Shown: positions 1-9,166 of the stretch, piece by piece
Numbering within the stretch: position 1 is the stretch's first letter
Layout of the letters: each line of letters begins with the position of its first letter
Assembly: GCA_903946925.1 (NCBI GenBank)
Contig: CAJAXK010000315.1
Location: forward strand, 1-39,916
Length of the DNA: 39,916 bases
Direction of reading: 5' to 3'
Source of the DNA: an uncultured Bacteroidales bacterium
GTDB lineage: Bacteria > Bacteroidota > Bacteroidia > Bacteroidales > UBA4417
Position numbers and translations under genes: made by a program
Notes under the pieces: model-generated
What the model was told of the DNA's origin: nothing
Seen by the model: the letters and a program-made list of their open reading frames with translations, nothing else
The model's database searches: none

Positions 1-140
1 GATTAGAAACACATTGTATTTTAATACAGCCTTGATTTTTGGTTACTTTTTGATCAAGCAAAAAGTAAAAAATCTAAACCATTTTGACCAAAGTTTTGGT
101 TTTGATAACAGTCAGATAGCACCTCAAAATAAGAATTAGC
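1..140. repeat. Dispersed repeat, left copy (inverted partner at right end)
   Basis: This stretch is the reverse complement of 39618-39802. From 29 to 140 the two copies agree except for two substitutions and a one-base T-run difference. Positions 1-16 match again after a block of about 40 bases that is present only in the right copy. It contains small palindromes: TACTTTTT (44-51) with AAAAAGTA (60-67), CTTGAT (31-36) with ATCAAG (53-58), and ACCAAA next to TTTGGT near 88-101. There is no open reading frame. It looks like a non-coding dispersed repeat of the kind common between Bacteroidota genes. Confidence 0.85.
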
Positions 141-358
141 CCTATTCGAATGTAAAAGCTTGGTTATTAAAGCAGTTAAAATTAGCAAGGAACTTTAGGC
201 ATTTAAAGGCACTCACTACTTTAGGCACTGAATGCTTACTATCGAACAAATGTGATACAATTTTAAAAAACCATGCAACCTTTGACATTTAGTTTTACCC
301 TTTTAACATATCTTAATAAACAGTCCAAAAGTTAACAGATTAGGCAGAGGCTTTTCCC
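141..358. other. Gene-free stretch upstream of the first gene
   Basis: AT-rich intergenic DNA with no convincing reading frame. A short repetitive patch near 190-230 carries the words CTTTAGGCA and CTTTAGGCACT, which resemble eroded intergenic repeat. Nothing else is recognisable apart from the promoter at its downstream edge. Confidence 0.5.
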
Positions 359-366
359 TACTTTTG
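359..366 (+). promoter_or_regulatory. Bacteroidota -7 box, TACTTTTG
   Basis: TACTTTTG matches the Bacteroidota -7 consensus TAnnTTTG and lies 15 bases before the ATG at 382. No good TTTG -33 box is visible. The predicted transcription start, about 372-374, leaves a very short leader and argues against the TTG at 364 as the start codon. Confidence 0.5.
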
Positions 367-381
367 CACAAAAATGAAAAA

Positions 382-1365
382 ATGCTTAAAATTGGGGTCA
401 TAGGAGCTGGTCATCTTGGAAAAATCCACTTGAAATGTATTAGGCAAATTCCTGATTTTCAACTTGTAGGCTTTTATGACAAGGAAGAATGGAATTCGGT
501 TTCTGTGAGCAAAGAATTTGGAGTGCGAAGTTTTGATTCGATGCAAGAGTTGGTAAAAGTAGTTGATGTTATTGATATTGTAACCCCAACACTGGCCCAT
601 TTTGAAATTGCTTCTTACGCATTGAAACAATTCAAACATGTATTTATTGAGAAGCCAATTGTAGCATCGGCCGAAGAGGCAAAAAAATTAGTTGATATTG
701 CCCTCGAAGCAAATGTAAAAGTGCAAGTTGGTCATGTTGAGCGTTTTAATCCGGCTATGATAGCTGCACTGCCGTTCATTGACAATCCAATGTTTATCGA
801 AGTACACAGGCTCGCCACCTTCAACCCTCGTGGAACTGATGTGCCTGTAATACTGGATCTTATGATTCATGATATTGATATTGTGTTGCATACAGTTCAT
901 GCCAACCTGCGAAAAGTTAGTGCAAGCGGGGTTGCTGTAATAACCAATACTGCCGATATTGTGAGCGCAAGGCTCGAATTTGACAACGGTTGTGTGGCAA
1001 ACCTTACTGCAAGCCGAATTTCGTTGTCTCCCATGCGCAAAGCCAGGTTTTTTCAGCGTGATGCATATATTTCGGTCGATTTTTTAAACAAGAAAACGGA
1101 AGTAGCCCGGCTGCAACCCATACATGGTGGTTCTACTTCTTCAGTTTTCCCAATATTTGAACCCGGAAATGGGAAAGAAGCCAAACAGGTGCTTTTTGAA
1201 AAACCCGAGATAAAGCACACAAACGCAATACAGGAAGAATTGGTAAGTTTTGCCAAAGCGATTATCGAAAATACAACCCCCTTAGTTACGGTTTCTGATG
1301 GCTATTTGTCGCTTAAAGTTGCTTATCAGATAATTGAAAAAGTTGAAAATTCAGTACAATCATAA
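382..1365 (+). CDS. Gfo/Idh/MocA family NAD(P)-dependent oxidoreductase
   Basis: A 327-residue protein beginning MLKIGVIGAGHLGKIH, a Rossmann GxGxxG nucleotide-binding motif. The family motif EKP follows near residue 95 and GHVERFNPA near 120, then a C-terminal beta-sheet substrate domain. Such enzymes oxidise or reduce hydroxyls of sugars and inositols, or biliverdin-like substrates, using NAD(P); the substrate cannot be read from sequence. An in-frame TTG at 364 would add six residues, but it lies inside the -7 box, so ATG 382 is chosen. The next two genes follow on the same strand and end in a polyprenyl sugar transferase. A role in making a sugar nucleotide for surface polysaccharide is therefore plausible but inferred. 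Confidence 0.85.
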   Translation: MLKIGVIGAGHLGKIHLKCIRQIPDFQLVGFYDKEEWNSVSVSKEFGVRSFDSMQELVKVVDVIDIVTPTLAHFEIASYALKQFKHVFIEKPIVASAEEAKKLVDIALEANVKVQVGHVERFNPAMIAALPFIDNPMFIEVHRLATFNPRGTDVPVILDLMIHDIDIVLHTVHANLRKVSASGVAVITNTADIVSARLEFDNGCVANLTASRISLSPMRKARFFQRDAYISVDFLNKKTEVARLQPIHGGSTSSVFPIFEPGNGKEAKQVLFEKPEIKHTNAIQEELVSFAKAIIENTTPLVTVSDGYLSLKVAYQIIEKVENSVQS

Positions 1366-1416
1366 ATATTTACTGAAAATCAACATATTGAGAATAAATA
1401 AATTGAACTAAAACAA

Positions 1417-2298
1417 ATGAAATTAACGCACTTACATACTTTTCAAATTTTTTTCCTTGCCGGTATGTCCCTCTTATTGGGATGTTCCAAAACTTCTGTG
1501 GAGGATATACCTTCGTACCTTGCAATTGACACCATAAGTATTAAGGTGAATGCAATACAAGGCACAGCCTCGCATAAAATTGTTGATTCCTGGGTTTATG
1601 CCAACAATGAACTTATTGGTGGGTTTGAGCTTCCATCCCGATTTCCGATTTTAAAAAGCGGTTCTACCAACCTCACTATTTTTGCCGGGGTAAAGTTAAA
1701 TGGCATGAACGAAACCCGTTCGCCATACCCATTTTATCAGCAAATAACTAAAACGGTAAATCTTGTACGCGACTCAATATTGGATCTTGGCCATTTAAAA
1801 TACTCATATACTGAAGGAACCAAATTTGCCTGGCAAGAGAATTTTGAGCAATATAATTTATCAATTGATACCACGGCACGAAGTGAAATTACCTTGGTAA
1901 GGGCAAAGCTGCCTGAACTCGCCACTGCATTTCCGTTCGAAGACAACGAATATGCCGCGAAAGTTGTGATTCCTAACGATTCTTTGGTTTTTGAATGTGT
2001 TACGCATAATTCATTTAAACTTCCAACTGACGGATCTTCTGTTTTTTTGGAAATGAACTACAAAACCAACAACCCATTCACTATGGGTTTGTTGATAAAT
2101 GGTTCTGTTGCAAGCCAACGACCAGTGCTTGTTATCAATCCAAGCAGTATCTGGAATAAAATATACATTAACCTAACACCTTCTACTGCAGCCAATAGCG
2201 GGGCAAGCAGTTTTAAGGTATATTTTACCGCCAGGAAAAGCAACAAAGAGCCTAATGCGGAGATATTGTTCGATAACCTTAAACTCCTGCATTTTTGA
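1417..2298 (+). CDS. Conserved Bacteroidota lipoprotein
   Basis: A 293-residue protein with a signal peptide ending in the lipobox LLGC (Cys at about residue 23, followed by SKT), so it is probably lipid-anchored and exported. The mature part looks beta-rich. It contains a segment on an added display such as VDSWVYANNELIGGFELP, a 'NGMNETRSPYPF' block and a jelly-roll-like C-terminal half. I recognise the pattern as a recurrent uncharacterised Bacteroidota lipoprotein, not a named enzyme. It begins 51 bases after the oxidoreductase and ends 13 bases before the sugar transferase, so the three are likely co-transcribed. That suggests an envelope role. No catalytic motif was seen. Confidence 0.75.
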   Translation: MKLTHLHTFQIFFLAGMSLLLGCSKTSVEDIPSYLAIDTISIKVNAIQGTASHKIVDSWVYANNELIGGFELPSRFPILKSGSTNLTIFAGVKLNGMNETRSPYPFYQQITKTVNLVRDSILDLGHLKYSYTEGTKFAWQENFEQYNLSIDTTARSEITLVRAKLPELATAFPFEDNEYAAKVVIPNDSLVFECVTHNSFKLPTDGSSVFLEMNYKTNNPFTMGLLINGSVASQRPVLVINPSSIWNKIYINLTPSTAANSGASSFKVYFTARKSNKEPNAEILFDNLKLLHF

Positions 2299-2311
2299 TT
2301 TCCCCCAAACC

Positions 2312-3730
2312 ATGATGAACAAAAAGATACAAATTGCTAAATTCGTTGTTGCTGACTTGTTTTCGGCGGCTTTGGCGTGGAGCATTTTTTTCTTTCTGCG
2401 CAAGTCGGTTGAAATGCAAGCCATGAACGATACCTTGCAAATTGTGATTCATGATTCAAAGTTTTATTTTGGCGTAACTGCCATCCCTGTTTTTTGGCTG
2501 TTCTTGTACCTTATTTCTGGTTCGTACCATAATATTTACCGCAAAGCAAGGATGAGCGAATTGGGCCAAACCCTTTTAATCAGCATTATTGGAGTTATCA
2601 TTATTTTTTTCGCACTGATTTTAGATGATGTTATACAATCCTATAAAAATTATTACACGCTGTTTTTTAACCTTTTTCTGTTGCATTTTTTGATAACTGT
2701 TACATTCAGGCTAATACTTACCTCGCGTAATCTTTATAAACTCAAAAAAAGGCAAATAGGCTTTAATACGATAATAGTTGGAAGCAATGGAAACGCAATT
2801 TCTATTTATAACGAAATTGAGAGCCAGCCCCAATCCGCCTTCAATAAGTTTGTGGGCTTTGTACATGCTGTAAAATACCCAAGCTATAAACTCGAAAGGC
2901 ATATTCCTAACCTTGGCCATTTCTCCAACCTGCGCCATCTGATTTCGGAAATGAATATCGAGGAAGTAATAATAGCAACCGAACGTTCGGAGCATGATAC
3001 AATTGAAAAAATAATTTCTGAAATTGAAGATACTGATGTGTTAATTAAAGTAATTCCTGATATGCAAGACTTCCTGTTAGGTACAGTGAAAACCACCTCA
3101 ATTTACCAAACGCCGCTTATTCAAGTGTCTTTCGACTTTATGCCTCCTTGGCAACTGAACATTAAGCGTTTTTTGGATATAGTTTTATCGGCTCTTGCAA
3201 TAATCATTCTTTCGCCGGTGTATTTGTTCTGCATTATTGGGGTTAAAATTACATCGAAAGGCCCCGTGTTTTATACACAGGAGCGGATTGGTATAAGTGG
3301 TAAAAGTTTTTTGATCCCAAAATTCAGATCAATGTTTGTAGGGGCCGAGCACGGTACACCTATGCTTTCGTCGAAAAATGATTCGCGGGTTACTACTTTT
3401 GGCCGCTTGATGCGCAAAACCCGGCTCGACGAAATCCCACAATTTTTCTCAGTCCTTATTGGCGATATGTCGCTTGTGGGGCCACGACCTGAACGCCAGT
3501 ATTTTATTGATCAGATAACACAGAGAGCGCCTCACTACCGTTTGCTGCTTAAGGTGAAACCCGGAATAACGTCGTGGGGACAGGTCAAATACGGCTATGC
3601 CGAAAATATTGATCAAATGATAGAACGTTTAAAATACGATATACTGTATTTAGAAAACATGTCGCTTGCAATGGATATTAAAATTATGGCTTATACTTTG
3701 CTTACGGTTTTGAAAGGAAAAGGGCAGTAG
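2312..3730 (+). CDS. Polyprenyl-phosphate sugar-1-phosphate transferase (exopolysaccharide type)
   Basis: A 472-residue membrane enzyme of the WcaJ/WbaP/EpsL class that starts glycan assembly by moving a sugar-1-phosphate from a nucleotide sugar to undecaprenyl phosphate. About four N-terminal membrane segments (residues 5-150) are followed by a Rossmann-like CoA-binding-type domain (about 155-275). The catalytic sugar-transferase domain (about 285-470) opens with [18 protein letters not shown]. It carries [16 protein letters not shown], the DEIPQF block, the signature [11 protein letters not shown] and the [10 protein letters not shown] block, all expected. An earlier in-frame start at 2255 would overlap the lipoprotein gene by 44 bases. 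ATG 2312 gives the N-terminus [11 protein letters not shown], so it is preferred. It could also add a sugar to a capsule or EPS lipid carrier; the sugar is unknown. Confidence 0.9.
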   Translation: MMNKKIQIAKFVVADLFSAALAWSIFFFLRKSVEMQAMNDTLQIVIHDSKFYFGVTAIPVFWLFLYLISGSYHNIYRKARMSELGQTLLISIIGVIIIFFALILDDVIQSYKNYYTLFFNLFLLHFLITVTFRLILTSRNLYKLKKRQIGFNTIIVGSNGNAISIYNEIESQPQSAFNKFVGFVHAVKYPSYKLERHIPNLGHFSNLRHLISEMNIEEVIIATERSEHDTIEKIISEIEDTDVLIKVIPDMQDFLLGTVKTTSIYQTPLIQVSFDFMPPWQLNIKRFLDIVLSALAIIILSPVYLFCIIGVKITSKGPVFYTQERIGISGKSFLIPKFRSMFVGAEHGTPMLSSKNDSRVTTFGRLMRKTRLDEIPQFFSVLIGDMSLVGPRPERQYFIDQITQRAPHYRLLLKVKPGITSWGQVKYGYAENIDQMIERLKYDILYLENMSLAMDIKIMAYTLLTVLKGKGQ

Positions 3731-3876
3731 AATTTGAAAATTTGGGAATTTGAAAATTTGAAAATGTGGGGATTTGAGGATTTGGGGATGTGAGGATTTG
3801 GGGATTTCGGGATGCGATGCACTGAGCAGGTCGAAGTGAGGGGATGCTATGCACTGAACGGGTCGAAGTGAGGGGT
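3731..3876. repeat. Low-complexity ATTTGAAAATTTG / GGGATTTG repeat plus 32-bp direct repeat
   Basis: Directly after the transferase stop, 3731-3808 consists of degenerate short units (ATTTGAAAATTTG changing to GAGGATTTGGGG). It is followed by two adjacent 32-base copies at 3809-3840 and 3841-3872, both containing ATGCACTGA and GGTCGAAGTGAG and differing at only a few positions. The patch has no reading frame of interest. Similar intergenic patches are common in Bacteroidota, from general knowledge. Confidence 0.8.
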
Positions 3877-3940
3877 TTAAATGTTTTCTGATTTCAATCG
3901 TTTACTATCAGCCAAATGTATTTCCCTATCAAGAAGCTAA

Positions 3941-4537
3941 TTATATACTCCCGTTTTCAATTAATAAAACAATCCTTTCAATATCAGCATCTTCGCCTAA
4001 AGGATCGTATTTAACTTTAAGGTTGTACCCGAACACACGTGCAAACGACTGATAAAAGAAAGCACGGAAATTCCCCCTAAAATCTTTAACAATATCGTAC
4101 GAACTATTGCTCGTTTCCCTGTCTATCAGTTTTAATAATATTTTACCTTGCGTGATTGTCAATTCTTTTAATTCGGAGCCAAACTTAGCCTCAAGCTCCT
4201 CCTCAGCCTGTTTCATCAAGGCTTTTTGAACCGATTTGCTTTGAATACCTGCAATTTTCTGATTGTATTCGTTAAATTTTTGACCAGCAATTTTCGCGTA
4301 CGGATATGCTTTTTTAACATTCCTCACCAAGCGGTCCCATTGCCGCGCCTCAGCCGAATTGCGTGCTGATTTGTTGCCCCAAACAGATACTTCGCCAATA
4401 TAAATTACAGGGATTGTATCTGCACCAATAACTTTGGCCGAACAAGGAAAACCAGTGGTATCAGTTGGTTTTGAAGTGTTTTGTGCCAAAATCAGGAAAG
4501 GGGAAAGTGCTAAAAAACCAAACAGGATAAACCTCAT
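3941..4537 (-). CDS. DUF4294 domain protein, exported
   Basis: A 198-residue protein with a signal peptide (MRFILFGFLALSPFLILAQ) and a body that matches the DUF4294 pattern. A short beta-strand lead-in (IPVIYIGEVSVWG) precedes helical segments containing RQWDRLVRNVKKAYPYAKIA and an ELTITQGKILLKLIDRET stretch. The C-terminus is a FFYQSFARVFGYNLKVKYDP block. The family is found widely in Bacteroidota and has no established function. A periplasmic location is inferred from the signal peptide. It lies 109 bases downstream of clpX on the same strand. An imperfect -7 box (TACCTTTA, 4571-4578) may give it its own promoter. Confidence 0.8.
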   Translation of the reverse strand: MRFILFGFLALSPFLILAQNTSKPTDTTGFPCSAKVIGADTIPVIYIGEVSVWGNKSARNSAEARQWDRLVRNVKKAYPYAKIAGQKFNEYNQKIAGIQSKSVQKALMKQAEEELEAKFGSELKELTITQGKILLKLIDRETSNSSYDIVKDFRGNFRAFFYQSFARVFGYNLKVKYDPLGEDADIERIVLLIENGSI

Positions 4538-4646
4538 TGTGTGGGTTTTTTCTGAACCGTTGAAATTCTATAAAGGTAATAACTTAACCTAATCCAATTT
4601 ATTGGATAAAAGGGAAGAATATTTTAACGCAGCGAAAACAGATTTC

Positions 4647-5885
4647 TTAAGCAACTTTGAGCCTCGCCAAGTTGGTTTTGCCGAGTTTTGAGGTTGCATA
4701 TTCGCGATCAATTATCAGTTCCGAATGTTTGTTGTCGGAGGGTATATCGAACATGGCATCCGTGAGTATGGCTTCTAGTATTGAACGCAAACCACGTGCC
4801 CCGGTGCGGAATTCAATGGCTTTGTCAACAATGTATTCGTACACATCATCAGTAAAACTGAGCTTAACATTGTCCATTTCGAACAAACGCACAAATTGCT
4901 TAATTAGGGCATTTTGTGGTTCGGTAAGTATCCTAATCAACACTTCGCGGCTTAACGGATCCAAGTAGGTAACTACCGGAAAACGGCCAACAAGCTCGGG
5001 TATCAGCCCAAAACTCTTTAAATCCTGTGGCGCAACATATTGCAGGAGGTTATGCCTGTCAATCAAATCACGTTCACGATCGTTGGAGTAGCCAATGGTA
5101 TTTGTTTGCATGCGGGCGGCAATTTTCTTGTCGATGCCATCGAATGCACCTCCCGAAATGAAAAGTATGTTCCTGGTATTCACCAAAATCATTTTTTGTT
5201 CAGGATGCTTGCGGCCGCCTTGCGGAGGTACATTAACATCTGCGCCTTCGAGCAATTTGAGCAAAGCCTGTTGAACCCCTTCGCCCGAAACATCTCGGGT
5301 AATGGAAGGGTTATCGCTTTTGCGCGAAATTTTATCAATTTCGTCAATAAAAACAATGCCTTTCTCGGCGGCAGGCACATCAAAATCGGCGGCTTGCAAC
5401 AAACGGCTTAAAATGCTTTCAACATCCTCGCCAACGTAGCCTGCTTCAGTCAATACAGTAGCATCGGCAATACAAAAAGGAACCTGTAGCAACTTCGCAA
5501 TTGTGCGGGCCAGCAAAGTTTTGCCCGTTCCGGTTTCACCAACCAAAATAATGTTGGATTTGTCAATTTCAACTTCGTCTTTATTTTTTGAAACAGGTTG
5601 GTTTATACGCTTGAAATGGTTGTAAACAGCAACGGCCAATACGCGTTTCGAGTCATCCTGCCCAATCACGAATTTATCAAGGTACGCTTTAATTTCCTGT
5701 GGTTTTGGAACTTTTAGCGCTGTGTTTAAGCTTTTTTGTTTCGAATGGGTATTTTCCTCGCGTAGTATATCCCTTGCCTGGTCAATGCAGTAATCGCAAA
5801 TATGTGCCTCAATGCCAGCAATCAACATATTGGCTTCCCGCCTTGGTCGTCCACAAAAGGAACAGTGCTCTTCTTTTTTTGCCAT
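4647..5885 (-). CDS. clpX: ATP-dependent Clp protease, ATP-binding subunit ClpX
   Basis: A 412-residue AAA+ unfoldase that feeds substrates to ClpP. The N-terminal zinc-binding domain has C8, C11, C30 and C33 (CSFC and CDYC). The AAA+ core shows Walker A GETGTGKT, the pore loop GYVGEDVE, Walker B VFIDEID and the sensor region LVGRFPVV. The ClpP-docking tripeptide appears as IGY (in NTIGYSN) rather than the textbook IGF. Length is normal for the family. It follows tig and clpP on the same strand, but 219 bases separate it from clpP, and that gap holds an intrinsic terminator. ClpX therefore probably has its own promoter or depends on read-through. Confidence 0.97.
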   Translation of the reverse strand: MAKKEEHCSFCGRPRREANMLIAGIEAHICDYCIDQARDILREENTHSKQKSLNTALKVPKPQEIKAYLDKFVIGQDDSKRVLAVAVYNHFKRINQPVSKNKDEVEIDKSNIILVGETGTGKTLLARTIAKLLQVPFCIADATVLTEAGYVGEDVESILSRLLQAADFDVPAAEKGIVFIDEIDKISRKSDNPSITRDVSGEGVQQALLKLLEGADVNVPPQGGRKHPEQKMILVNTRNILFISGGAFDGIDKKIAARMQTNTIGYSNDRERDLIDRHNLLQYVAPQDLKSFGLIPELVGRFPVVTYLDPLSREVLIRILTEPQNALIKQFVRLFEMDNVKLSFTDDVYEYIVDKAIEFRTGARGLRSILEAILTDAMFDIPSDNKHSELIIDREYATSKLGKTNLARLKVA

Positions 5886-5986
5886 AAAATTCGTTACTTT
5901 TTACAGGTTTTTAATCTGCAGATAAGATAATTTTAAACCGAAACCCAAGGCTAAACCCGCATTGGAAAGCTTTTTGTTTTGAATTT

Positions 5987-6026
5987 AAAAACCGGTAAAA
6001 GCTTAGGATAAACCTGCTTTTACCGG
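5987..6026 (-). terminator. Intrinsic terminator between clpP and clpX
   Basis: On the minus strand, CCGGTAAAAGC (6026-6016) pairs perfectly with GCTTTTACCGG (6002-5992) around a 13-base loop, and is followed at once by TTTTT (5991-5987). That is an 11-bp stem and a U-tract just after the clpP stop and about 100 bases before clpX. Confidence 0.8.
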
Positions 6027-6104
6027 AAGTTTGGTATTTGTTAAGTACGCTGATGAAATGAAAGTTTTACCGCCATTGAGTTTCTTAGCTATTAAAGAGC
6101 AGTA

Positions 6105-6791
6105 TTATTTGCTATCCTTAGGCTCACGAACCAATAATTCATCTATCATGCCATAAGCTTTGGCTTCTTCGGCAGTCATCCAATAATCGCGGTCAGAATC
6201 TTTCTCTATTTTTTTGAAAGGCTGTCCGCTATGCGAAGAAATAATCTCGTACAGTTCTTTCTTTAATTTCAGTATTTCGCGCGTTGTGATTTCGATATCC
6301 GAGGCCTGTCCTTCGGCTCCGCCCATTGGTTGGTGTATCAAAATCCTTGAATGGCGCAAAGCAGTACGTTTGCCTTTTTGACCTGCACAGAGTAAAACTG
6401 CGCCCATTGAGGCTGCCATTCCGGTACAGATTGTAGCAACATCGGGAGCTATGTATTGCATAGTATCGTAAATGCCCAAGCCTGCATATACCGAACCGCC
6501 AGGGGTATTGAGGTATATTTGTATATCGCGTTTCGAATCAACCGATTCGAGAAAGAGCAATTGGGCCTGAATTATGTTTGCAACATAATCGTCAATAGGA
6601 ACACCTAAAAAAATAATCCTGTCCATCATCAAACGCGAAAAAACATCCATCGTGGCAATGTTTAACTGCCGTTCTTCGATAATGGTAGGCGAAATGTAGT
6701 TTTGCGAAATGGAAGTATATCTGTTCAGCGTTGTGCTGCTGATGCCGCGGTGATGAACGGCGTATTTGCGGAATTCGTTTTGCATGTTCAT
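6105..6791 (-). CDS. clpP: ATP-dependent Clp protease proteolytic subunit ClpP
   Basis: A 228-residue serine peptidase that forms the tetradecameric chamber of ClpXP. The catalytic Ser is S128 in MAASMGA, His is H153 in RILIHQP and Asp is D202 in DRDYWM. The oligomer-forming handle and the LNTPGGS oxyanion region are present. The N-terminus runs about 30 residues longer than in E. coli ClpP, as is usual for Bacteroidota, and may include a propeptide. Two Met codons (residues 1 and 3) could start translation. Its start is only 3 bases from the tig stop, so the two are surely co-transcribed. A strong terminator follows it. Confidence 0.96.
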   Translation of the reverse strand: MNMQNEFRKYAVHHRGISSTTLNRYTSISQNYISPTIIEERQLNIATMDVFSRLMMDRIIFLGVPIDDYVANIIQAQLLFLESVDSKRDIQIYLNTPGGSVYAGLGIYDTMQYIAPDVATICTGMAASMGAVLLCAGQKGKRTALRHSRILIHQPMGGAEGQASDIEITTREILKLKKELYEIISSHSGQPFKKIEKDSDRDYWMTAEEAKAYGMIDELLVREPKDSK

Positions 6792-6794
6792 GGT

Positions 6795-8156
6795 TTAGTG
6801 TTTTTCAGCATCAATTTTCACGAATTCATCGTAACTAATCTCTTTTTCGACCAATGTAACTTTTGATTTTACCACTCCTGCAATTTTTTGCATGTATAGC
6901 GAATCTGTCAACCGGCGGATTTCATTTGGCTTATCCTTCATAAATTTTTCGGCCATGGCTTCAAGTTTTTCCAGCAAGTCCTCGGTCAATTGAAGTGTGC
7001 GCCAACCTTGCCAGTAATAATCTTTAACTGTATCTTTTATTTCTTCGTCACTTACTGAAATGCCTTCGTTGATAATGATTTTATTTTCGATCAACTGCCA
7101 TTTCATGCCGTCGGCATATTTGGTATAATCCCTTTCAAGGTCTTCAGCGGTCAGTTTGCCTTCGTTTGTTTCTATTAGCCATCGTTTTAAAAATTCATCG
7201 GGCAGTGAAATGTTGGTTATTTCCAACAATTTTTCCTGCAAATGATGGGTAAACAAATGGTTACTGTCGGGAATAAATGATTTTTCCGATTCGTTGCGGA
7301 TTTTGTTCCTGAATTCGGCTTCGGTTTCTATACCTACGCCAGGGAAAACTTTTTCAAAAAGTGCAGCATCCATTTCGGCTGGGACCATTGAGCTGATTTC
7401 GTTGATATGGTACCGGAAGTCGGTTCCGATTTCGGCAGCCGCTTCTTTGCTGATACCTAGCATTGCTGACGCTTCAACTTCATTTCCTGTGGCTTTCAAT
7501 GGGTTGAAAACAATTTCATCGCCTACTTTTGCGCCAATCATTTTGCTCCTGACATCATTATCCGAAATCAAATTAATAGCAACTTTGGCCGAGTGCGTTA
7601 AGCCACCTTCAAGCACATTGCCATCTTCGTCCAACTGGACAAATTCCCCAAAAAGAACATCTTTTTCTTCAGCAACTTCTTTGTTTGCAAGTTCGCCGAA
7701 CCGCTGGGCCAAATCAACAAGGTGTTTGTCAACCATGGTTTCATCCACCTTAATAACATGGTAATCAATGGCTAAAGTATCGTTTAATACAACATCAAAC
7801 GAAGATGCAAAACCCAGGTCGAAATAAAATTCCAGATCCTGTCCTTCGGTATAATTGTGTTCATTGGTTTTTTCGGTGTTAGCCAAGGGTTGTCCAAGGA
7901 TATCCAGCTTTTCATCCGCAATGTAATTATGCAGTTTTTCGGAAACAAGTTTGTTAACCTCTTCGGCAAAAACTGCCCCTCCGTAAAGTTTTTTTATCAT
8001 ACCAAAAGGCACATGTCCAGGACGGAACCCAGGCACATTCGCCTTGCGCTGATAGTCTTTCAAAATTTTTGTAACATTTTCCTGATGGTCAGAAGGGCTG
8101 ATCACCATCTTTAAGGTAGCGGTCAATTCGCCGGTATTCTCCCTGGTAATTTCCAT
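6795..8156 (-). CDS. tig: Trigger factor (ribosome-associated chaperone)
   Basis: A 453-residue chaperone that binds nascent chains at the ribosome exit. The N-terminal ribosome-binding domain contains the signature GFRPGHVP near residue 42. A divergent FKBP-like peptidyl-prolyl isomerase domain (about 150-250) follows, in which the usual FKBP signature is weak, as in other Bacteroidota. The long helical C-terminal chaperone arms carry the substrate cradle. It heads the tig-clpP(-clpX) group. A -7 box (TACCTTTG) lies about 90 bases before the ATG. Confidence 0.93.
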   Translation of the reverse strand: MEITRENTGELTATLKMVISPSDHQENVTKILKDYQRKANVPGFRPGHVPFGMIKKLYGGAVFAEEVNKLVSEKLHNYIADEKLDILGQPLANTEKTNEHNYTEGQDLEFYFDLGFASSFDVVLNDTLAIDYHVIKVDETMVDKHLVDLAQRFGELANKEVAEEKDVLFGEFVQLDEDGNVLEGGLTHSAKVAINLISDNDVRSKMIGAKVGDEIVFNPLKATGNEVEASAMLGISKEAAAEIGTDFRYHINEISSMVPAEMDAALFEKVFPGVGIETEAEFRNKIRNESEKSFIPDSNHLFTHHLQEKLLEITNISLPDEFLKRWLIETNEGKLTAEDLERDYTKYADGMKWQLIENKIIINEGISVSDEEIKDTVKDYYWQGWRTLQLTEDLLEKLEAMAEKFMKDKPNEIRRLTDSLYMQKIAGVVKSKVTLVEKEISYDEFVKIDAEKH

Positions 8157-8244
8157 TGTAATAAAAAAGAGGGGTTAAAATATTCTGTATTTGATTGATT
8201 TATTGATACTTATTGCTATTTTTCGTAAAAAGCAAATAAGTGTG

Positions 8245-8252
8245 CAAAGGTA
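8245..8252 (-). promoter_or_regulatory. -7 box for tig-clpP
   Basis: On the minus strand TACCTTTG fits TAnnTTTG, and the base following it is a C as in several other boxes here. The predicted start, near 8238, leaves a leader of about 80 bases before the tig ATG at 8156. No clear TTTG -33 box is seen. Confidence 0.5.
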
Positions 8253-8259
8253 TTGTTTT

Positions 8260-8413
8260 TAATGGTTTGTTATACCATAATTGAGAAATATTGTTTCATA
8301 TTTATAATGATCTTCCAATGGATGGTATCTGGATGGTTTTCATATCATTGAGAAATCTGTAATCAGGCCAATGGTGTTACATTTCAGGCAGTTCGGCTTG
8401 AAAAATTAACAGC
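8260..8413. other. Gene-free stretch upstream of tig
   Basis: About 150 bases of AT-rich DNA before the TIR element. I see no reading frame, no strong hairpin and no recognisable motif. Confidence 0.5.
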
Positions 8414-8616
8414 TGAGTCCACTCCGACAAGTCTTTTTTCGCCACTAAGGCACTAAATCTCAAAGTTTACTCATAATTGCTAATTTTAAAGGAATTCGTG
8501 ATATCGCTTCGCTAAGTTCACAAAGTTTATAGTGCTGATTAACAACTCTCTGTGTACCTCTGTGTCCTCTGTGCCTCCGTGGTTTTCTTTTTTTTAGGGT
8601 TATCGGAGTGGACTCA
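8414..8616. mobile_element. MITE-like element with 17-bp terminal inverted repeats
   Basis: A 203-base non-coding element bounded by TGAGTCCACTCCGACAA (8414-8430) and TTATCGGAGTGGACTCA (8600-8616), which are inverse complements at 16 of 17 positions. The inner arms also pair partly: CACTAAGGCAC on the left against GTGCCTCCGTG on the right. The right half holds a ten-base periodicity built on CTCTGTG (CTCTGTGTAC, CTCTGTGTCC, TCTGTGCCTC). No target-site duplication is obvious. A diverged copy in the opposite orientation lies at 30154-30398. With no coding capacity, any movement would need a transposase encoded elsewhere. Confidence 0.75.
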
Positions 8617-8647
8617 CAAATGGATATTTATACTATTCAAGTACGTT

Positions 8648-9166
8648 TTACTTTATGCTTTTGTAACATGAGATTATTTCACCAATATACATACGGTGAT
8701 AATCCTTTTTTGGATAGTTGGCATTTATTTTGTCAGCCAAAAAATGTTCGGGATCAATATCTGTGAAGTAGAGTTTTCGGCATTCGATCAGTAATTTTGC
8801 CTGCTCATAAAAAATTGAACCTTCAGGCGAAACCATTGGAATTAAACCGGTCGATTTCATTTTATCGGTTTGCCGCCCCGAAACTTTTCCGCATAAGTTC
8901 AGCGCTTCCCGGTTGTCTTCGTTAAAGAAACTCATGGTAAACAATTCGTTCGATTCCATAAATTTGTAGGTATATCGTTGAGGCCGCACAAAGCAGAAAA
9001 CCACAGGCTTGTTCCAAAGTATCCCCATTCCTCCCCAACTGGCTGTCATGGTGTTAAATGAATCGGGCTTTCCGGCAGAAAGAAGGAACCAGTCATCATC
9101 AATCAATGTAAATGTATTTTGATGAATTTCGTATGGTTCGATTTTTTTAAAGTTGTCAGTTGTCAT
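8648..9166 (-). CDS. Flavin reductase-like protein (FMN-binding split barrel)
   Basis: A 172-residue flavin-reductase-like domain protein. Recognisable blocks are the flavin-phosphate region FNTMTASWGGMGILWNKP, the CFVRPQRYTYKF strand, FTMSFF and the loop CGKVSGRQTDKM. Members bind FMN and either reduce it with NAD(P)H for a partner oxygenase or act as small flavoprotein oxidoreductases; the partner here is unknown. Its ATG lies inside the 3' end of the peptide-binding lipoprotein gene (11-base overlap), so translation is probably coupled. The TIR element lies just 31 bases after its stop. Confidence 0.88.
   Translation of the reverse strand: MTTDNFKKIEPYEIHQNTFTLIDDDWFLLSAGKPDSFNTMTASWGGMGILWNKPVVFCFVRPQRYTYKFMESNELFTMSFFNEDNREALNLCGKVSGRQTDKMKSTGLIPMVSPEGSIFYEQAKLLIECRKLYFTDIDPEHFLADKINANYPKKDYHRMYIGEIISCYKSIK

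Noticed and set aside
364-381. TTG start for the first oxidoreductase
   Set aside because: It lies inside the -7 promoter box, so the transcript begins after it; ATG 382 fits the Rossmann start.
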